Source: Pseudomonadota bacterium (GTDB lineage Bacteria > Pseudomonadota > Alphaproteobacteria > Rickettsiales > UBA6187). Taken from it: DNA of 64,000 bases. Under the pieces are notes generated by a model, which did not search any database, had not been told where the DNA came from, and saw only the letters and a program-made list of their open reading frames with translations. Both the position numbers and the translations under genes were made by a program. The stretch spans positions 82,717-146,716 of the forward strand of contig JAQCEY010000004.1 of assembly GCA_027620075.1 (NCBI GenBank), written 5' to 3'. Below are positions 29,920 through 39,498 of this stretch, piece by piece; position 1 is the first letter of the stretch, and each line of letters starts with the position of its first letter.

Positions 29920-30009
29920 AATTTCTATTTTATATTTTTGAGTTTACATTTTAATTATGATAAACCATAACCATTCATATTTCATATAATATATAAACAA
30001 AAAAGCAAT

Positions 30010-31944
30010 ATGCCTAAAGCTACTAAAAAAGGTAAGAAAACTACAAAAAGAACTCCAAAAAGGAGAAATACCCGACGCAAAAAGAAGCCTTCACTAAAGC
30101 TAAGGTTATTAAAATGGCTCTTTATCGCCTTTATCTGGGGAAGCATCGCTTTTGCCTGTGTTTTAGCATATTTTGCTTATGACCTGCCAAGCGTTGATAA
30201 GCTTTACGAAGACTACCGCACGCCTAATATCAAGATATTGGATAGAGAAGGGCTGGTAATTGATAATGTAGGCAATCTTTACGGTGAATATGTCACATAT
30301 GAAAAGTTGCCCAAACATCTTATAAATGCCGTTATATCTACTGAAGACAGGCGTTTTTTCAATCATTTCGGTGTTGACCCTATCGGCATTTTGAGGGCGG
30401 CAGTGTCAAATTATAAAGCCGGACGTGTAGTACAGGGCGGAAGTACCATAACTCAGCAATTGGCAAAAGTGGTATTTTTAAGCCATGAACGTACCTTCAA
30501 AAGAAAAGCTCAAGAGCTATTGCTTGCATTATATCTGGAAAGGAATTTTACCAAACAGGAAATCCTTACAATGTATCTGAACCGTATCTATTTCGGTTCG
30601 GGTAATTATGGGGTAGGAGCTGCTTCTAAGTCTTATTTCGGCAAACAGATTGAGGATATAAACTTATTTGAATCTGCCACTCTTGCAGGAATGATAAAAG
30701 CCCCTACCAGGTATTCACCTGCCAATAATTTCGAGTTATCACAGGAGCGTGCAGATCAGGTGTTGAAGCTAATGGTCGATAATGACACACTTACGGCAGA
30801 TGAAATAATAAATGGCGGCATTAACCATAATTATACGGTTCGCCGTTATAACATTCCGTCAAAATATCCGTATTTTGTTGATTGGATAAAAGAGCAGCTA
30901 CCCGATTATATAGGTAACGAGCGTGGTGAAATTATCGTTAAGACCACCCTTGATCCTGAAATACATGAGAACGCAAGAAAAGCCCTTATTGATAATATAA
31001 ACTCTTACGGCAAGGATAAAAAAATACAACAAGGGGCTATCGTTGCTATGACTCCTGACGGCAAAGTAAGGGCGTTAGTCGGCGGAACCGATTATAAAGA
31101 AAGCCAGTTCAACCGTGTGTTTCAGGCATATAGGCAACCGGGTTCGGCATTTAAGCTGTTTGTTTACCTTGCGGCAATGGAAAACGGCTATTCACCCGAT
31201 GATACGATGATAGATGAGAAAATAAACCTAAACGGCTGGTCGCCCGATAACTGGGATAACAGATATATCGGCGAAGTATCCTTAAGGAACGCAATGGCTA
31301 AATCCATAAATACAATTGCCGTTAAGCTTGCAAAGAGTGTGGGTATCTCTAAGGTTATTAGTCAGGCACAGAAACTCGGCATAACATCACCTATGAATAA
31401 AGATCTTTCTTCGGCACTGGGTACTTCGGAGGTTACATTGCTGGAGCTTACAGGAGCATACGCACATCTTGCCAATTACGGTAATTCCCTGTGGGTGCAT
31501 GGCATAGAAGAAATAATACGCAGTGACGGTTCGGTTATTTATAAAAGGCAGCAATCCCAGCCGCAACGTGTAATATCTACCGAAGCAACCGCATATATGA
31601 ACGATATGCTGTTAAATGTGGTTGAAAACGGAACCGGAAGAAAGGCACAAATATCAAGGCAGGTAGCGGGCAAAACCGGAACGAGTCAGGATTCAAGAGA
31701 TGCGTGGTTCATAGGTTATACAGATGATCTTGTTGCAGGAGTGTGGCTCGGTAATGATGATAACAGTCCTATGGACAGGGTTGGCGGCAGCAGCGTTCCT
31801 ACACAGATATGGCGTGACTTTATGACTGAGGCTAATGAAAGTTTGGGAAGTAGCAAACTTCCGACCACTCCTTATAGTGTGAAAAAGGGAAAGGATAGCC
31901 GCAGTGTATGGGATTCGATAGTTGAAACATTCGGCGGGAGGTAA
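30010..31944 (+). CDS. Class A penicillin-binding protein (PBP1 family)
   Basis: This 644-residue bifunctional protein has a very basic cytoplasmic N-terminus (residues 1-33), one membrane helix (about 34-57) and a GT51 glycosyltransferase domain with the catalytic Glu in STEDRRFFNHFGVD, GGSTITQQLAK and RKAQELLLALYLE. The transpeptidase domain has SAFK near residue 378, SINT and KTGTSQD. It polymerises and crosslinks peptidoglycan. It lacks the long OB insertion of E. coli PBP1A and is nearer in size to compact alphaproteobacterial PBP1 proteins. A family A repeat follows immediately. Confidence 0.94.
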   Translation: MPKATKKGKKTTKRTPKRRNTRRKKKPSLKLRLLKWLFIAFIWGSIAFACVLAYFAYDLPSVDKLYEDYRTPNIKILDREGLVIDNVGNLYGEYVTYEKLPKHLINAVISTEDRRFFNHFGVDPIGILRAAVSNYKAGRVVQGGSTITQQLAKVVFLSHERTFKRKAQELLLALYLERNFTKQEILTMYLNRIYFGSGNYGVGAASKSYFGKQIEDINLFESATLAGMIKAPTRYSPANNFELSQERADQVLKLMVDNDTLTADEIINGGINHNYTVRRYNIPSKYPYFVDWIKEQLPDYIGNERGEIIVKTTLDPEIHENARKALIDNINSYGKDKKIQQGAIVAMTPDGKVRALVGGTDYKESQFNRVFQAYRQPGSAFKLFVYLAAMENGYSPDDTMIDEKINLNGWSPDNWDNRYIGEVSLRNAMAKSINTIAVKLAKSVGISKVISQAQKLGITSPMNKDLSSALGTSEVTLLELTGAYAHLANYGNSLWVHGIEEIIRSDGSVIYKRQQSQPQRVISTEATAYMNDMLLNVVENGTGRKAQISRQVAGKTGTSQDSRDAWFIGYTDDLVAGVWLGNDDNSPMDRVGGSSVPTQIWRDFMTEANESLGSSKLPTTPYSVKKGKDSRSVWDSIVETFGGR

Positions 31945-31952
31945 GAAAAATA

Positions 31953-32022
31953 TATAGAAGCCTCTGCAAAAGGGTTTAAAAGCTCCCTCTCCCTCAAGGG
32001 GAGAGTAGTTTTTTGACTTTAT
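31953..32022. repeat. Dispersed palindromic element, family A copy 4, shortened
   Basis: TATAGAAGCCTCTGCAAAAGG at the left end is intact, and the interior CTCTCCCTCAAGGGGAGAG hairpin and TAGTTTTTTGACTTT are present. The usual right end TGCAGAGGCTTC is missing and replaced by ATA. It lies between the PBP gene and hemC. Confidence 0.7.
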
Positions 32023-32042
32023 ACCATAATAAATAACAAAGC

Positions 32043-32954
32043 ATGGACGAAATGAAAATAAATATAGGAACAAGAGGGAGCAAGCTGGCACTGGCACAGG
32101 CTAATATAGTGCAGGATTTGCTGAGGGAAAAATACCCCGATATCACAATTAATATCATAACCATAAAAACCACAGGTGATAAGATATTAGAGAAAAACCT
32201 TAACGAGATAGGCGGCAAGGGGTTGTTCATAAAAGAGATAGAAGAACATCTGATAGAAGGGAAGATAGATATTGCCGTGCATTCAATGAAGGATATGCCT
32301 GCATTTATCAACGAAGCGTTTGAAATTCCATGTATCCTAAAAAGAGAAGATTCAAGAGATGCCTTCATATCATATAGCTATAAAAGGATATCTCAACTGC
32401 CCGAAGGTGCGGTAGTCGGCTCTTCATCGCCCAGAAGGGTTGCACAGCTTTTAAATGCAAGACCCGATATAAAGGTAGTGCCTTTCAGGGGGAATATACA
32501 TACACGCCTTGAAAAGCTGAAGAACAAAGAGGTTGATGCAACTTTCCTTGCTATGGCAGGGTTGATAAGGGCTGGAATAAACGGTGATAACATAAATCCT
32601 ATAGATGAAAATGAAATGCTGCCTGCCGTAGCACAGGGAGCTATAGGGATAGAAATCAGGAAAAATGACGAAAATATCAGAGAAATATTATCTGAATTGA
32701 ATCACTGCCGAACATATGAATGTGTTATGGCGGAGCGAGCTTTTTTAGAAGAATTTGAAGGTTCTTGCAGAACTCCGATAGGTGCATCGGCTAAAATAAG
32801 CTGCGAGGAAATGTCAATAAAATTCATGGTAGCTTCAATAGACGGAACAAAATTGTTTAAAACAGAACGTGTATGTAAAATAAATAATGCACTAAATGCC
32901 TCTGTTGATGCCGCTAAGGAACTAAAATTAAAAGCAGGAAATATTTTTTTATAA
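32043..32954 (+). CDS. hemC: Porphobilinogen deaminase (hydroxymethylbilane synthase)
   Basis: This 303-residue enzyme joins four porphobilinogens in haem synthesis. It has NIGTRGSKLALAQA at the start, KTTGDKILEKNL, VHSMKDMP, SSSPRRVAQL and the dipyrromethane-attachment Cys in GSCRTPIGA near residue 242. A second ATG at 32052 fits the family start better, as MKINIGTRGS. Neither start has a strong ribosome site. With hemA at 52062 it shows that the cell makes its own haem from glycine and succinyl-CoA. Confidence 0.95.
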   Translation: MDEMKINIGTRGSKLALAQANIVQDLLREKYPDITINIITIKTTGDKILEKNLNEIGGKGLFIKEIEEHLIEGKIDIAVHSMKDMPAFINEAFEIPCILKREDSRDAFISYSYKRISQLPEGAVVGSSSPRRVAQLLNARPDIKVVPFRGNIHTRLEKLKNKEVDATFLAMAGLIRAGINGDNINPIDENEMLPAVAQGAIGIEIRKNDENIREILSELNHCRTYECVMAERAFLEEFEGSCRTPIGASAKISCEEMSIKFMVASIDGTKLFKTERVCKINNALNASVDAAKELKLKAGNIFL

Positions 32955-33031
32955 ATTTGCTTTTATAAATAATATATCATGTCTATAATTGATTGATTAT
33001 TCAGAATTTCATTAAAACCGGAATATAAAAA

Positions 33032-34906
33032 ATGAAAAAAGCACCTATAGTTTTTGTAATTATTTTGGCATTGTTAGCCGGAACATACTATGTAACATGG
33101 AATCTTTACGGGAAATACGCAAAGGATTTGATGGTGCGGAATGTACAAGCGGTTTTTGAAGAGGCAAAATTAGGCTCGGTTGAATATGAGGAGGTAACGG
33201 TTTCAGGCTTTCCTTTCAATATAACCGTAAATTTCAAAAATGCGAAGACTAAGCTAAATAGCGGTGAGATATTAAAACAATTATTCGCCGGAATTGATAA
33301 AAAAGCCGGCGGTGAGGACTTGCTCTCTGAAGATGAAAAAAATATCAAGAGACATATTGAAAATGTTAAGTGGACTGACGAGCTTTACCGTGAGGGCGAC
33401 CTAAAAGTATCAACCAATCTTATGTCTGACAGTTTTACGATTGAAACAAGCGGCGACTATCATTATAACTCCAAAATAAACGATGAGGTAATCAATACCG
33501 TATTTAAAGGCGAGCCTTCAAAAATAAGGATTAACTTTAAAAAATCTCCCCTACTTATAGACTATGAGAATAGGGGGATTTCTACCGAAGAATATTTTAA
33601 GAAACTATTTGCTAACCTTACACGTATTGAATACAAGTCAGGTAAGAACAGTGCCTATAATACCGATACCGATGAATTGCTGTATTCAACGGAAGCGGCT
33701 CTTTTTGCATATGAAATAAAAGAAAAAGGTGACGGAACAGGAAAGGTAGAGTTTATACTTCAGAGTAAAAATGCTAAGGTAGAAGAAGCGTTTGAAAAAA
33801 TGTACGCTAAAGTTACCGGTTTGCTGCTAGGAGAAAATCAAAAAGCATATGACATGACCGATAGAGGAAACATGAATGCCGATATTCATCTGATATACGA
33901 AGGCGGTGTTCTTATTGAGAAATCAAAGCTAAACAAAGATGCTTCATTTAAGTTAAGTTTCCCTAAATTCACTATTTATGATGATCTTTCAATCATAAGG
34001 CTGGACGGTGAAATGCAAGTCAAGAAGGATAACGGGAAGTTACTTGCGTCATCAATAAAATATAATAGCGAAGTACAGTATAACGAAAAATGGTACAACA
34101 AGTTCCTTAAGGATATAAACGGCTTTAGGGAGATAGTTATAGAAGGAATAAAAGACGGCTCTGCGGTAAGGTCGTACCCTATGCTTGCTTTTTTAGCTAA
34201 CGACCTTAAGGAAAAAAGCAATACTACAATGTCTGACGAAGAGTTCATGATAGATTTTGCCAATAAACTGTTTGATAACGTTGACATGATAATACCTGAA
34301 TTCCACAAATGGGGAAAAATCAATCATAAGATGGACATTGTTTATGACGGCAGTGATGCTCAGAGTGTCAATATAAATAACTTTGAATTGATTATAAATC
34401 CTGACACCGGTTCGCAAGGTATAAAAATAACCGGTAACGCATCTAAGAAACAGCCTCAAAATATTATTAATATAAGTGTAAATGTATTTAATTACAGCAA
34501 CCTTATAGATGATATATATGCCTATGTAAAAAACGGTATGAAGTTTAATGAGGACGTACTGGGGAACGAGCCGACATTTGAAATAAAAGACGGTATTGAT
34601 AGGGCAATAAAAAATTCTCTGCTTAAGTTATCCGGTGCTACGGATAAAGAAGCTGCCGATATTACCATTACGGTTAAAGCCGATGAAACAAATCCTATGC
34701 CTATGGTAGGTTCTATGCCTATATTTGAGGCGATGGGACTTCTTCAGAATTTGTCACTATACATTGCACCTATAATTCCCGAGCAGGGGCGTAATAAATC
34801 CGGACAGGCTCCGAAAATGGACGATAAGCAAAGCGGAAGCTTTCCTCCTATAGGTAGTAATCAAATTCAGGGATACGATAAAGAGCCTATGACGGTTCCG
34901 CAGTAG
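33032..34906 (+). CDS. DUF2125-like exported protein
   Basis: This 624-residue protein has an uncleaved N-terminal membrane helix or signal (residues 4-24, IVFVIILALLAGTYYVTW), then a large periplasmic part. The opening after the helix, with a VSGFPFNITVNFKNAK segment near residue 60, resembles the GFPF motif of DUF2125 proteins of alphaproteobacteria, which are predicted to be AsmA-like beta-rich envelope proteins. The C-terminal 60 residues are Pro/Gln/Gly-rich and low complexity. The gene is somewhat longer than I expect for the family. Function is unknown. Confidence 0.65.
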   Translation: MKKAPIVFVIILALLAGTYYVTWNLYGKYAKDLMVRNVQAVFEEAKLGSVEYEEVTVSGFPFNITVNFKNAKTKLNSGEILKQLFAGIDKKAGGEDLLSEDEKNIKRHIENVKWTDELYREGDLKVSTNLMSDSFTIETSGDYHYNSKINDEVINTVFKGEPSKIRINFKKSPLLIDYENRGISTEEYFKKLFANLTRIEYKSGKNSAYNTDTDELLYSTEAALFAYEIKEKGDGTGKVEFILQSKNAKVEEAFEKMYAKVTGLLLGENQKAYDMTDRGNMNADIHLIYEGGVLIEKSKLNKDASFKLSFPKFTIYDDLSIIRLDGEMQVKKDNGKLLASSIKYNSEVQYNEKWYNKFLKDINGFREIVIEGIKDGSAVRSYPMLAFLANDLKEKSNTTMSDEEFMIDFANKLFDNVDMIIPEFHKWGKINHKMDIVYDGSDAQSVNINNFELIINPDTGSQGIKITGNASKKQPQNIINISVNVFNYSNLIDDIYAYVKNGMKFNEDVLGNEPTFEIKDGIDRAIKNSLLKLSGATDKEAADITITVKADETNPMPMVGSMPIFEAMGLLQNLSLYIAPIIPEQGRNKSGQAPKMDDKQSGSFPPIGSNQIQGYDKEPMTVPQ

Positions 34907-35057
34907 GTTTTGCCGGTATTTTTATAATCCTGCTACGATAAGAGTTGCGGAAAGACTCTGATAGCTGCTTATTGCTTTAAATTATAGCGTACTAAAAGAT
35001 GGTGTCCGACCGTAACGACATTGTCAAAAGTCTTCGGCTATTGTATAATTTAAAAAA

Positions 35058-35135
35058 TGGGGCGGACGACCGGTCTCGAACCGGCGACCCCCAGTACCAC
35101 AAACTGGTGCTCTAACCAACTGAGCTACGTCCGCC
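35058..35135 (-). tRNA. tRNA-His (GTG anticodon)
   Basis: Read on the minus strand the sequence folds as a tRNA of 78 bases including CCA. The extra G-1 at 35135 pairs with C73, which is the mark of histidine tRNA. The D arm is GCTCAGTTGGTTAGAGC, the anticodon stem CCAGT/ACTGG encloses TTGTGGT with GTG as anticodon, and the T arm is CCGGTTCGAGACCGG. The 3' CCA is encoded (35058-35060). Confidence 0.95.
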
Positions 35136-35159
35136 ATATCTGTAAGGATAAGAAGGCGA

Positions 35160-35188
35160 AAACTAGATTAATATTAGTTATTCGTCAA
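35160..35188 (-). promoter_or_regulatory. Probable promoter of tRNA-His
   Basis: On the minus strand TTGACG (35183-35188) is 17 bases from TAGTTT (35160-35165), about 25 bases upstream of the tRNA 5' end. The -10 box is weak. Confidence 0.45.
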
Positions 35189-35231
35189 GTTTTATATTAA
35201 GTAAATTATATGTATCATATAATTGTTTATT

Positions 35232-35687
35232 TTAAGAGGAGTTTTTACACATTAGACATTTATCTTTTTCTCGTACGCTAACCACCACAACTTTTTCTCC
35301 TTCTTTTATAAAATCTACATTATTGTCATAAGAGATGCTCGCAAAATATGATAGTCTATCCCATTTTGACATTTTATGAAAATCATCTGTGTTTGATTGC
35401 TCCTGATTTCGGATCTTGCCATAACTATCTTTTTTTAATCCGCCTTCATCAACTATCATTACTTTTCCGACGCGGCTTTTTAAATATTCAGTGTATTCCG
35501 TTTTTTCTTTTGGGGTGAAGTAAAATGCTAACATATAAGTTGCAACGAATGTTGAGAAAATTATTAGTGCATGAAAAAGTTCTGAGGGGAATATTTTAAT
35601 GAAAGTATATGCTAAAGCAAAAAAAACTAAAAAACAAAAATAAATACTGATTATAATTATCTCTTTCTTGCTTTTTTTATGTAACAT
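35232..35687 (-). CDS. Two-helix membrane protein, possibly NfeD-like C-terminus
   Basis: This 151-residue protein has two predicted membrane helices (about residues 11-32 and 36-56) and a soluble tail. The tail begins VGKVMIVDEGG and ends IKEGEKVVVVSVREKDKCLMC, which recalls the small OB-fold domain of NfeD proteins, and it carries a CxxC near the end. The resemblance is weak. It is the third gene of a unit with phaC and the YqaA-like gene, 22 bases after the latter. Confidence 0.5.
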   Translation of the reverse strand: MLHKKSKKEIIIISIYFCFLVFFALAYTFIKIFPSELFHALIIFSTFVATYMLAFYFTPKEKTEYTEYLKSRVGKVMIVDEGGLKKDSYGKIRNQEQSNTDDFHKMSKWDRLSYFASISYDNNVDFIKEGEKVVVVSVREKDKCLMCKNSS

Positions 35688-35709
35688 AGTGAATATCTCG
35701 GAGGATTAT

Positions 35710-36123
35710 CTACAATGAGTAGTATATGTAAAAATAAATGAAATGAGCAATGAATACTGTTGGCACAATTTTTGTGAATTTGCCACCAATAGCTCCGTAA
35801 GCTGTTGTGATAACTGAGCCAGCAAACGGTATTACTGATAAGCTTAATATTATAACGTCGTTTTTCTTTAGGAAATTAATTAGTTTAACAGCCTTTTCAG
35901 CTTCAGGTTCAAAGTTGAAAGCCTTTTGTACCATTTTACCTAACCCCCAGTTTGCAATAGAGGCTATAGCAAAACCAAAGGAGGCTATGGCGCATACCAA
36001 ATAAGGGTTGTATGTGCCGAATATCTTCATTACCTCAAATATAAAAATATATTTTAGAGGAATTAAAAGCATAACTGTAAAGCTATCAACGAATAATAAT
36101 GAATATGCTTCCGATGGTGTCAT
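35710..36123 (-). CDS. YqaA/DedA-like (VTT domain) membrane protein
   Basis: This 137-residue protein has four hydrophobic segments. A small-residue-rich stretch (ILSLSVIPFAGSVITTAYGAIGG, about residues 92-114) resembles the reentrant loop of DedA/VTT proteins, which scramble or flip lipids, and the size fits the short YqaA type. It starts 13 bases after phaC and is probably co-transcribed. The call rests on topology and one motif, so it is moderate. Confidence 0.55.
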   Translation of the reverse strand: MTPSEAYSLLFVDSFTVMLLIPLKYIFIFEVMKIFGTYNPYLVCAIASFGFAIASIANWGLGKMVQKAFNFEPEAEKAVKLINFLKKNDVIILSLSVIPFAGSVITTAYGAIGGKFTKIVPTVFIAHFIYFYIYYSL

Positions 36124-36136
36124 TTTTGTTCCTATA

Positions 36137-37918
36137 TTATATACTATTAACCTTTATATATGAACCGGGAGCATCTTCAATAGTTTTTAGCTTGCCCGAA
36201 CCCGGTTTTACAGCTTCAACCTTTTGACCTGAATAAGAACTGTTCCACTTCTCCCAGTTTGTCCACCATGAGCCGTCATGTTGTTTCGCACTCTCTAACC
36301 ATTTTTGCGAGTCTTTGTCTTTTTTGGAGTTAACATAGTAGCCGTATTTGTTTTTGTCAGGGTGATTAATAACCCCTGCTACGTGACCGGAGCCTGCCAG
36401 TACGAAATTATTTTCGCCTGAAAACAGATTTACCGATTCATAGCATGTTTTCCAAGGGGCTATATGGTCTTCCTGAGTCGCAAGAAGGTAGGTAGGCGTA
36501 TCTATCTTAGTGACATCTATCGGAACGCCGTCAAGTTTTAGAGCGTTAGGTTTCTTTAACTTATTCTTTAAGTACATATTTCTTAAATAGAAACTATGAG
36601 TATCGGCTGGCAGCCTTGTTGAATCTGCGTTCCAGTATAATATGTCAAACGGCATCGGGTCACGCCCGAGCAGATAGTTATTCACAACGAACGACCATAT
36701 CAAATCATTAGCACGTATGGAACTGAACATTGCCGATATCTCCGAACCGTCCAAGAAACCGTTCTTACGCATTTGCTCCTCAATTGCATCTATTTGTTGT
36801 TCGTCAATAAATACCGACATGTCACCGACATCACCGAAATCAACCATTGTAGTAAGGAATGTGGCAGATTTTATCGGTGCTTGTTTTTTCGATTTTAAAT
36901 ATGCCAGCGTACAGGCAAGTAAAGTTCCCCCCAAGCAATATGCCATGGCATTTACCTGTTGTTCACCTGTAGCTTTCTCAATAGCGTCAATTGCAGCTAA
37001 CGGCCCTTCCAGCATATAATCTTCAAATTTCTTATGTGCCTGTTTCTCGGTAGGGTTTATCCATGATATCATGAACACCGTATAGCCCTGATCTACTATC
37101 CACTTTACAAAGGAAGTTTCAGGAGAAAGGTCCAGTATGTAATATTTATTTATCCAAGCAGGTATAATAAGAAGCGGTGTCTTATATACTTTTTTGCAGG
37201 TAGGTTCGTATTGTATCAACTCAATAAGGTCGTTTTTATATACCACTTTGCCTTTAGTACATGCAATATTTTCGCCTATTTTAAAAGCATCTTTTTTAGC
37301 CGTGCTTATATTAAGGAAATTTTTGCTTTTTTCTAAATCATTTATCAGATTCTCAAGACCTTTTTTCAGATTTTCACCCTTTGTTTCAATGGTTTCACGG
37401 ATAACAAGAGGGTTGGTGAAAGCAAAATTGCTAGGACACATAGCATCGGCAAACTGCCTTGTATAAAAATCGAATTTCTCAAGGGTTTTCTTATCAACTC
37501 CTTTAATGTCACTTACGATATCATGAAGCCATTTATTGGTAAGTACATAGGACTGCTTGATAAAATCGAACGTCAGATCACGATTCCATGTTTCGTCCTT
37601 AAACCTCTTATCTTTCGGGTCTGCGGGGTAAAGAGGCTGTTCATCATGACCTATATAACGATTCCACGCATTGCCCCAGATTTTCATATAATCGGCACAT
37701 AGATCAAGCTGTTTTTCATATAGCTTGTCAGGGTCTTCCATTAATTTTGCCATTAACTCCTGCCACACTTTCGGCATAGTCTGAAATGCAGCCGGAGAGT
37801 TGTTATTGCTTTCAGAGTTCTCAATCGCTTTCTGTAGCGAAACGCCGTATAATTCAACTACCTTTGCAAAGCTGTTGATATAATCTTCAACGTTATACTC
37901 GTCCTTGTTTTTAGCCAT
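36137..37918 (-). CDS. phaC: Class I poly(3-hydroxyalkanoate) synthase
   Basis: This 593-residue protein has an N-terminal PhaC_N region and an alpha/beta hydrolase core. The nucleophile Cys328 lies in a lipase-like box reading A-Y-C-L-G, where most synthases have G-Y-C-x-G. Asp (TQEDHIAPW) and His (GSGHVAGVINHP) complete the triad. It polymerises hydroxyacyl-CoA into storage granules. No phaA, phaB or phasin gene is in the window, so precursors come from elsewhere. It is followed closely by two membrane-protein genes. Confidence 0.95.
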   Translation of the reverse strand: MAKNKDEYNVEDYINSFAKVVELYGVSLQKAIENSESNNNSPAAFQTMPKVWQELMAKLMEDPDKLYEKQLDLCADYMKIWGNAWNRYIGHDEQPLYPADPKDKRFKDETWNRDLTFDFIKQSYVLTNKWLHDIVSDIKGVDKKTLEKFDFYTRQFADAMCPSNFAFTNPLVIRETIETKGENLKKGLENLINDLEKSKNFLNISTAKKDAFKIGENIACTKGKVVYKNDLIELIQYEPTCKKVYKTPLLIIPAWINKYYILDLSPETSFVKWIVDQGYTVFMISWINPTEKQAHKKFEDYMLEGPLAAIDAIEKATGEQQVNAMAYCLGGTLLACTLAYLKSKKQAPIKSATFLTTMVDFGDVGDMSVFIDEQQIDAIEEQMRKNGFLDGSEISAMFSSIRANDLIWSFVVNNYLLGRDPMPFDILYWNADSTRLPADTHSFYLRNMYLKNKLKKPNALKLDGVPIDVTKIDTPTYLLATQEDHIAPWKTCYESVNLFSGENNFVLAGSGHVAGVINHPDKNKYGYYVNSKKDKDSQKWLESAKQHDGSWWTNWEKWNSSYSGQKVEAVKPGSGKLKTIEDAPGSYIKVNSI

Positions 37919-37999
37919 TATAACCCCTGTGAAGTAATTAAAAATAATTTGCTTTTATTATATCTACATATTTTAATAAATCCAGCAATGCAATTTGTA

Positions 38000-39286
38000 T
38001 TACGCTCTTATAGAGCCATTGCTTTTAACCACATATTTATATGTAGTTAACTGCTCGACACCGACAGGTCCTCTGGCATGTAGCCTTCCTGTGGAAATGC
38101 CTATTTCTGCTCCCATACCGAACTCTCCGCCATCGGCAAATTGGGTAGAGGTATTTAGCATAACTATAGCACTATCAATTCTGTTTAAGAACTCGGTGGA
38201 CGCATTATCTTCACTTGCGATTATCGCATCGGTATGACCTGACGAGTGTTTATTTACAAAAGCAATTGCATCTTGCAGATTATCAATAACCTTTAATGAG
38301 ATGATAGAATCAAGATATTCGGTATCCCAGTCTTCTTCATTTGCCGGTTTTATTCTCGAGTCAATAGCACATGCATCAGAGTCCCCACGCACTTCGCATG
38401 ATTCAAGAGCGTCGCATATACGAGTTATTATCTTATCGGCAATAGCCTTGTCAACTACAAGTGATTCTGCCGCACCGCAAATTCCCGTCCTGCGTAGCTT
38501 GGCATTTTTTATAACCTTTAATGCAATATCAATATCGGCACTTTCATGCACATATATATGGCAGTTGCCGTCCAGATGTTGCAGTGTAGGCACTTTGCTT
38601 TCATCTTGAACACGCTTGCATAAGCCTTTACCGCCACGAGGTACTATCACATCAACGTAATCGGTCATAGTCAATAATTCGCCCACCGCCTCACGGTCGG
38701 TCGTAGGGACAATCTGAACAATATCCTCAGGCAATCCGGCAGCTTTTAAACCTAAACGGATACATTCAACTATCAGGTTTGATGAATTAAAGCTTTCCGA
38801 GCCGCCACGTAATATTGCGGCATTACCCGACTTTATGCACAATGCACCTGCGTCAGCCGTAACATTAGGGCGTGATTCGTATATAATTCCTATAACCCCA
38901 AGCGGAACACTTACACGCAAGATATTCAAACCGCTAGGTCTGTCCCAGTTGGCAAGTTCCTTGCCTACAGGGTCGGCAAGTTCCGCTATAGCCTCTAATC
39001 CCGATGCCATAGCTTCAATACGTTTTTCATCTAATGCAAGGCGGTCAACCATCGCCTTATCAAGTCCTTTTTTTATTCCCTCGTCAACATCAAGCTTATT
39101 TGCGGCAATTATGTCATTCTTGCGGGTGCGTAATGATTTTGCTATTTCGGTAAGTGCCTTGTTCTTGTCTTGTGTAGATGCATTGGCAATAACCGAAGCC
39201 GCCGCTTTTGCATTTTTACCGATTTTTTCCATAAGGTTAGCGATATTGTCAGAACTTTTTTGCATTGATTTCATACCTTTTCCCAT
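38000..39286 (-). CDS. proA: Gamma-glutamyl phosphate reductase
   Basis: This 428-residue aldehyde dehydrogenase-fold enzyme reduces glutamyl-5-phosphate in proline synthesis. It has YESRPNVTADAGALCIKSGNA, the catalytic Cys in RRTGICGAAESL, and the family end FGMGAEIGISTGRLHARGPVGVEQLTTYKY. It lies downstream of proB on the same strand, but 212 bases and a family B repeat lie between, so co-transcription is not certain. An internal ATG at residue 4 is an alternative start. Confidence 0.96.
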   Translation of the reverse strand: MGKGMKSMQKSSDNIANLMEKIGKNAKAAASVIANASTQDKNKALTEIAKSLRTRKNDIIAANKLDVDEGIKKGLDKAMVDRLALDEKRIEAMASGLEAIAELADPVGKELANWDRPSGLNILRVSVPLGVIGIIYESRPNVTADAGALCIKSGNAAILRGGSESFNSSNLIVECIRLGLKAAGLPEDIVQIVPTTDREAVGELLTMTDYVDVIVPRGGKGLCKRVQDESKVPTLQHLDGNCHIYVHESADIDIALKVIKNAKLRRTGICGAAESLVVDKAIADKIITRICDALESCEVRGDSDACAIDSRIKPANEEDWDTEYLDSIISLKVIDNLQDAIAFVNKHSSGHTDAIIASEDNASTEFLNRIDSAIVMLNTSTQFADGGEFGMGAEIGISTGRLHARGPVGVEQLTTYKYVVKSNGSIRA

Positions 39287-39337
39287 AATATTATATTTTA
39301 CTAGGTAATTGTAGTGTTTTTAATTTTCAAAAATGCT

Positions 39338-39432
39338 GTCATCCCCCGAATTTTCGTAGAAAATTATAGGGGGATCTCCGGCAATTTGAACCGGATTACC
39401 CGAATTTTGTTACACAAAATTCGGGTAATGAC
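39338..39432. repeat. Dispersed GTCAT...ATGAC element, family B copy 2
   Basis: Bounded by GTCATCCCCC and GGGTAATGAC. It has two internal inverted repeats, CCCCCGAATTTTCGTAGAAAATTATAGGGGG in part and TTACCCGAATTTTG...CAAAATTCGGGTAA, separated by CCGGCAATTTGAACCGG. It occupies the gap between proB and proA. Confidence 0.75.
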
Positions 39433-39498
39433 GTAAAATTAAATTAATTAGCAATGCCAATTAATTTATTGAAAAGTAAAAATACTACAATTTTACGT

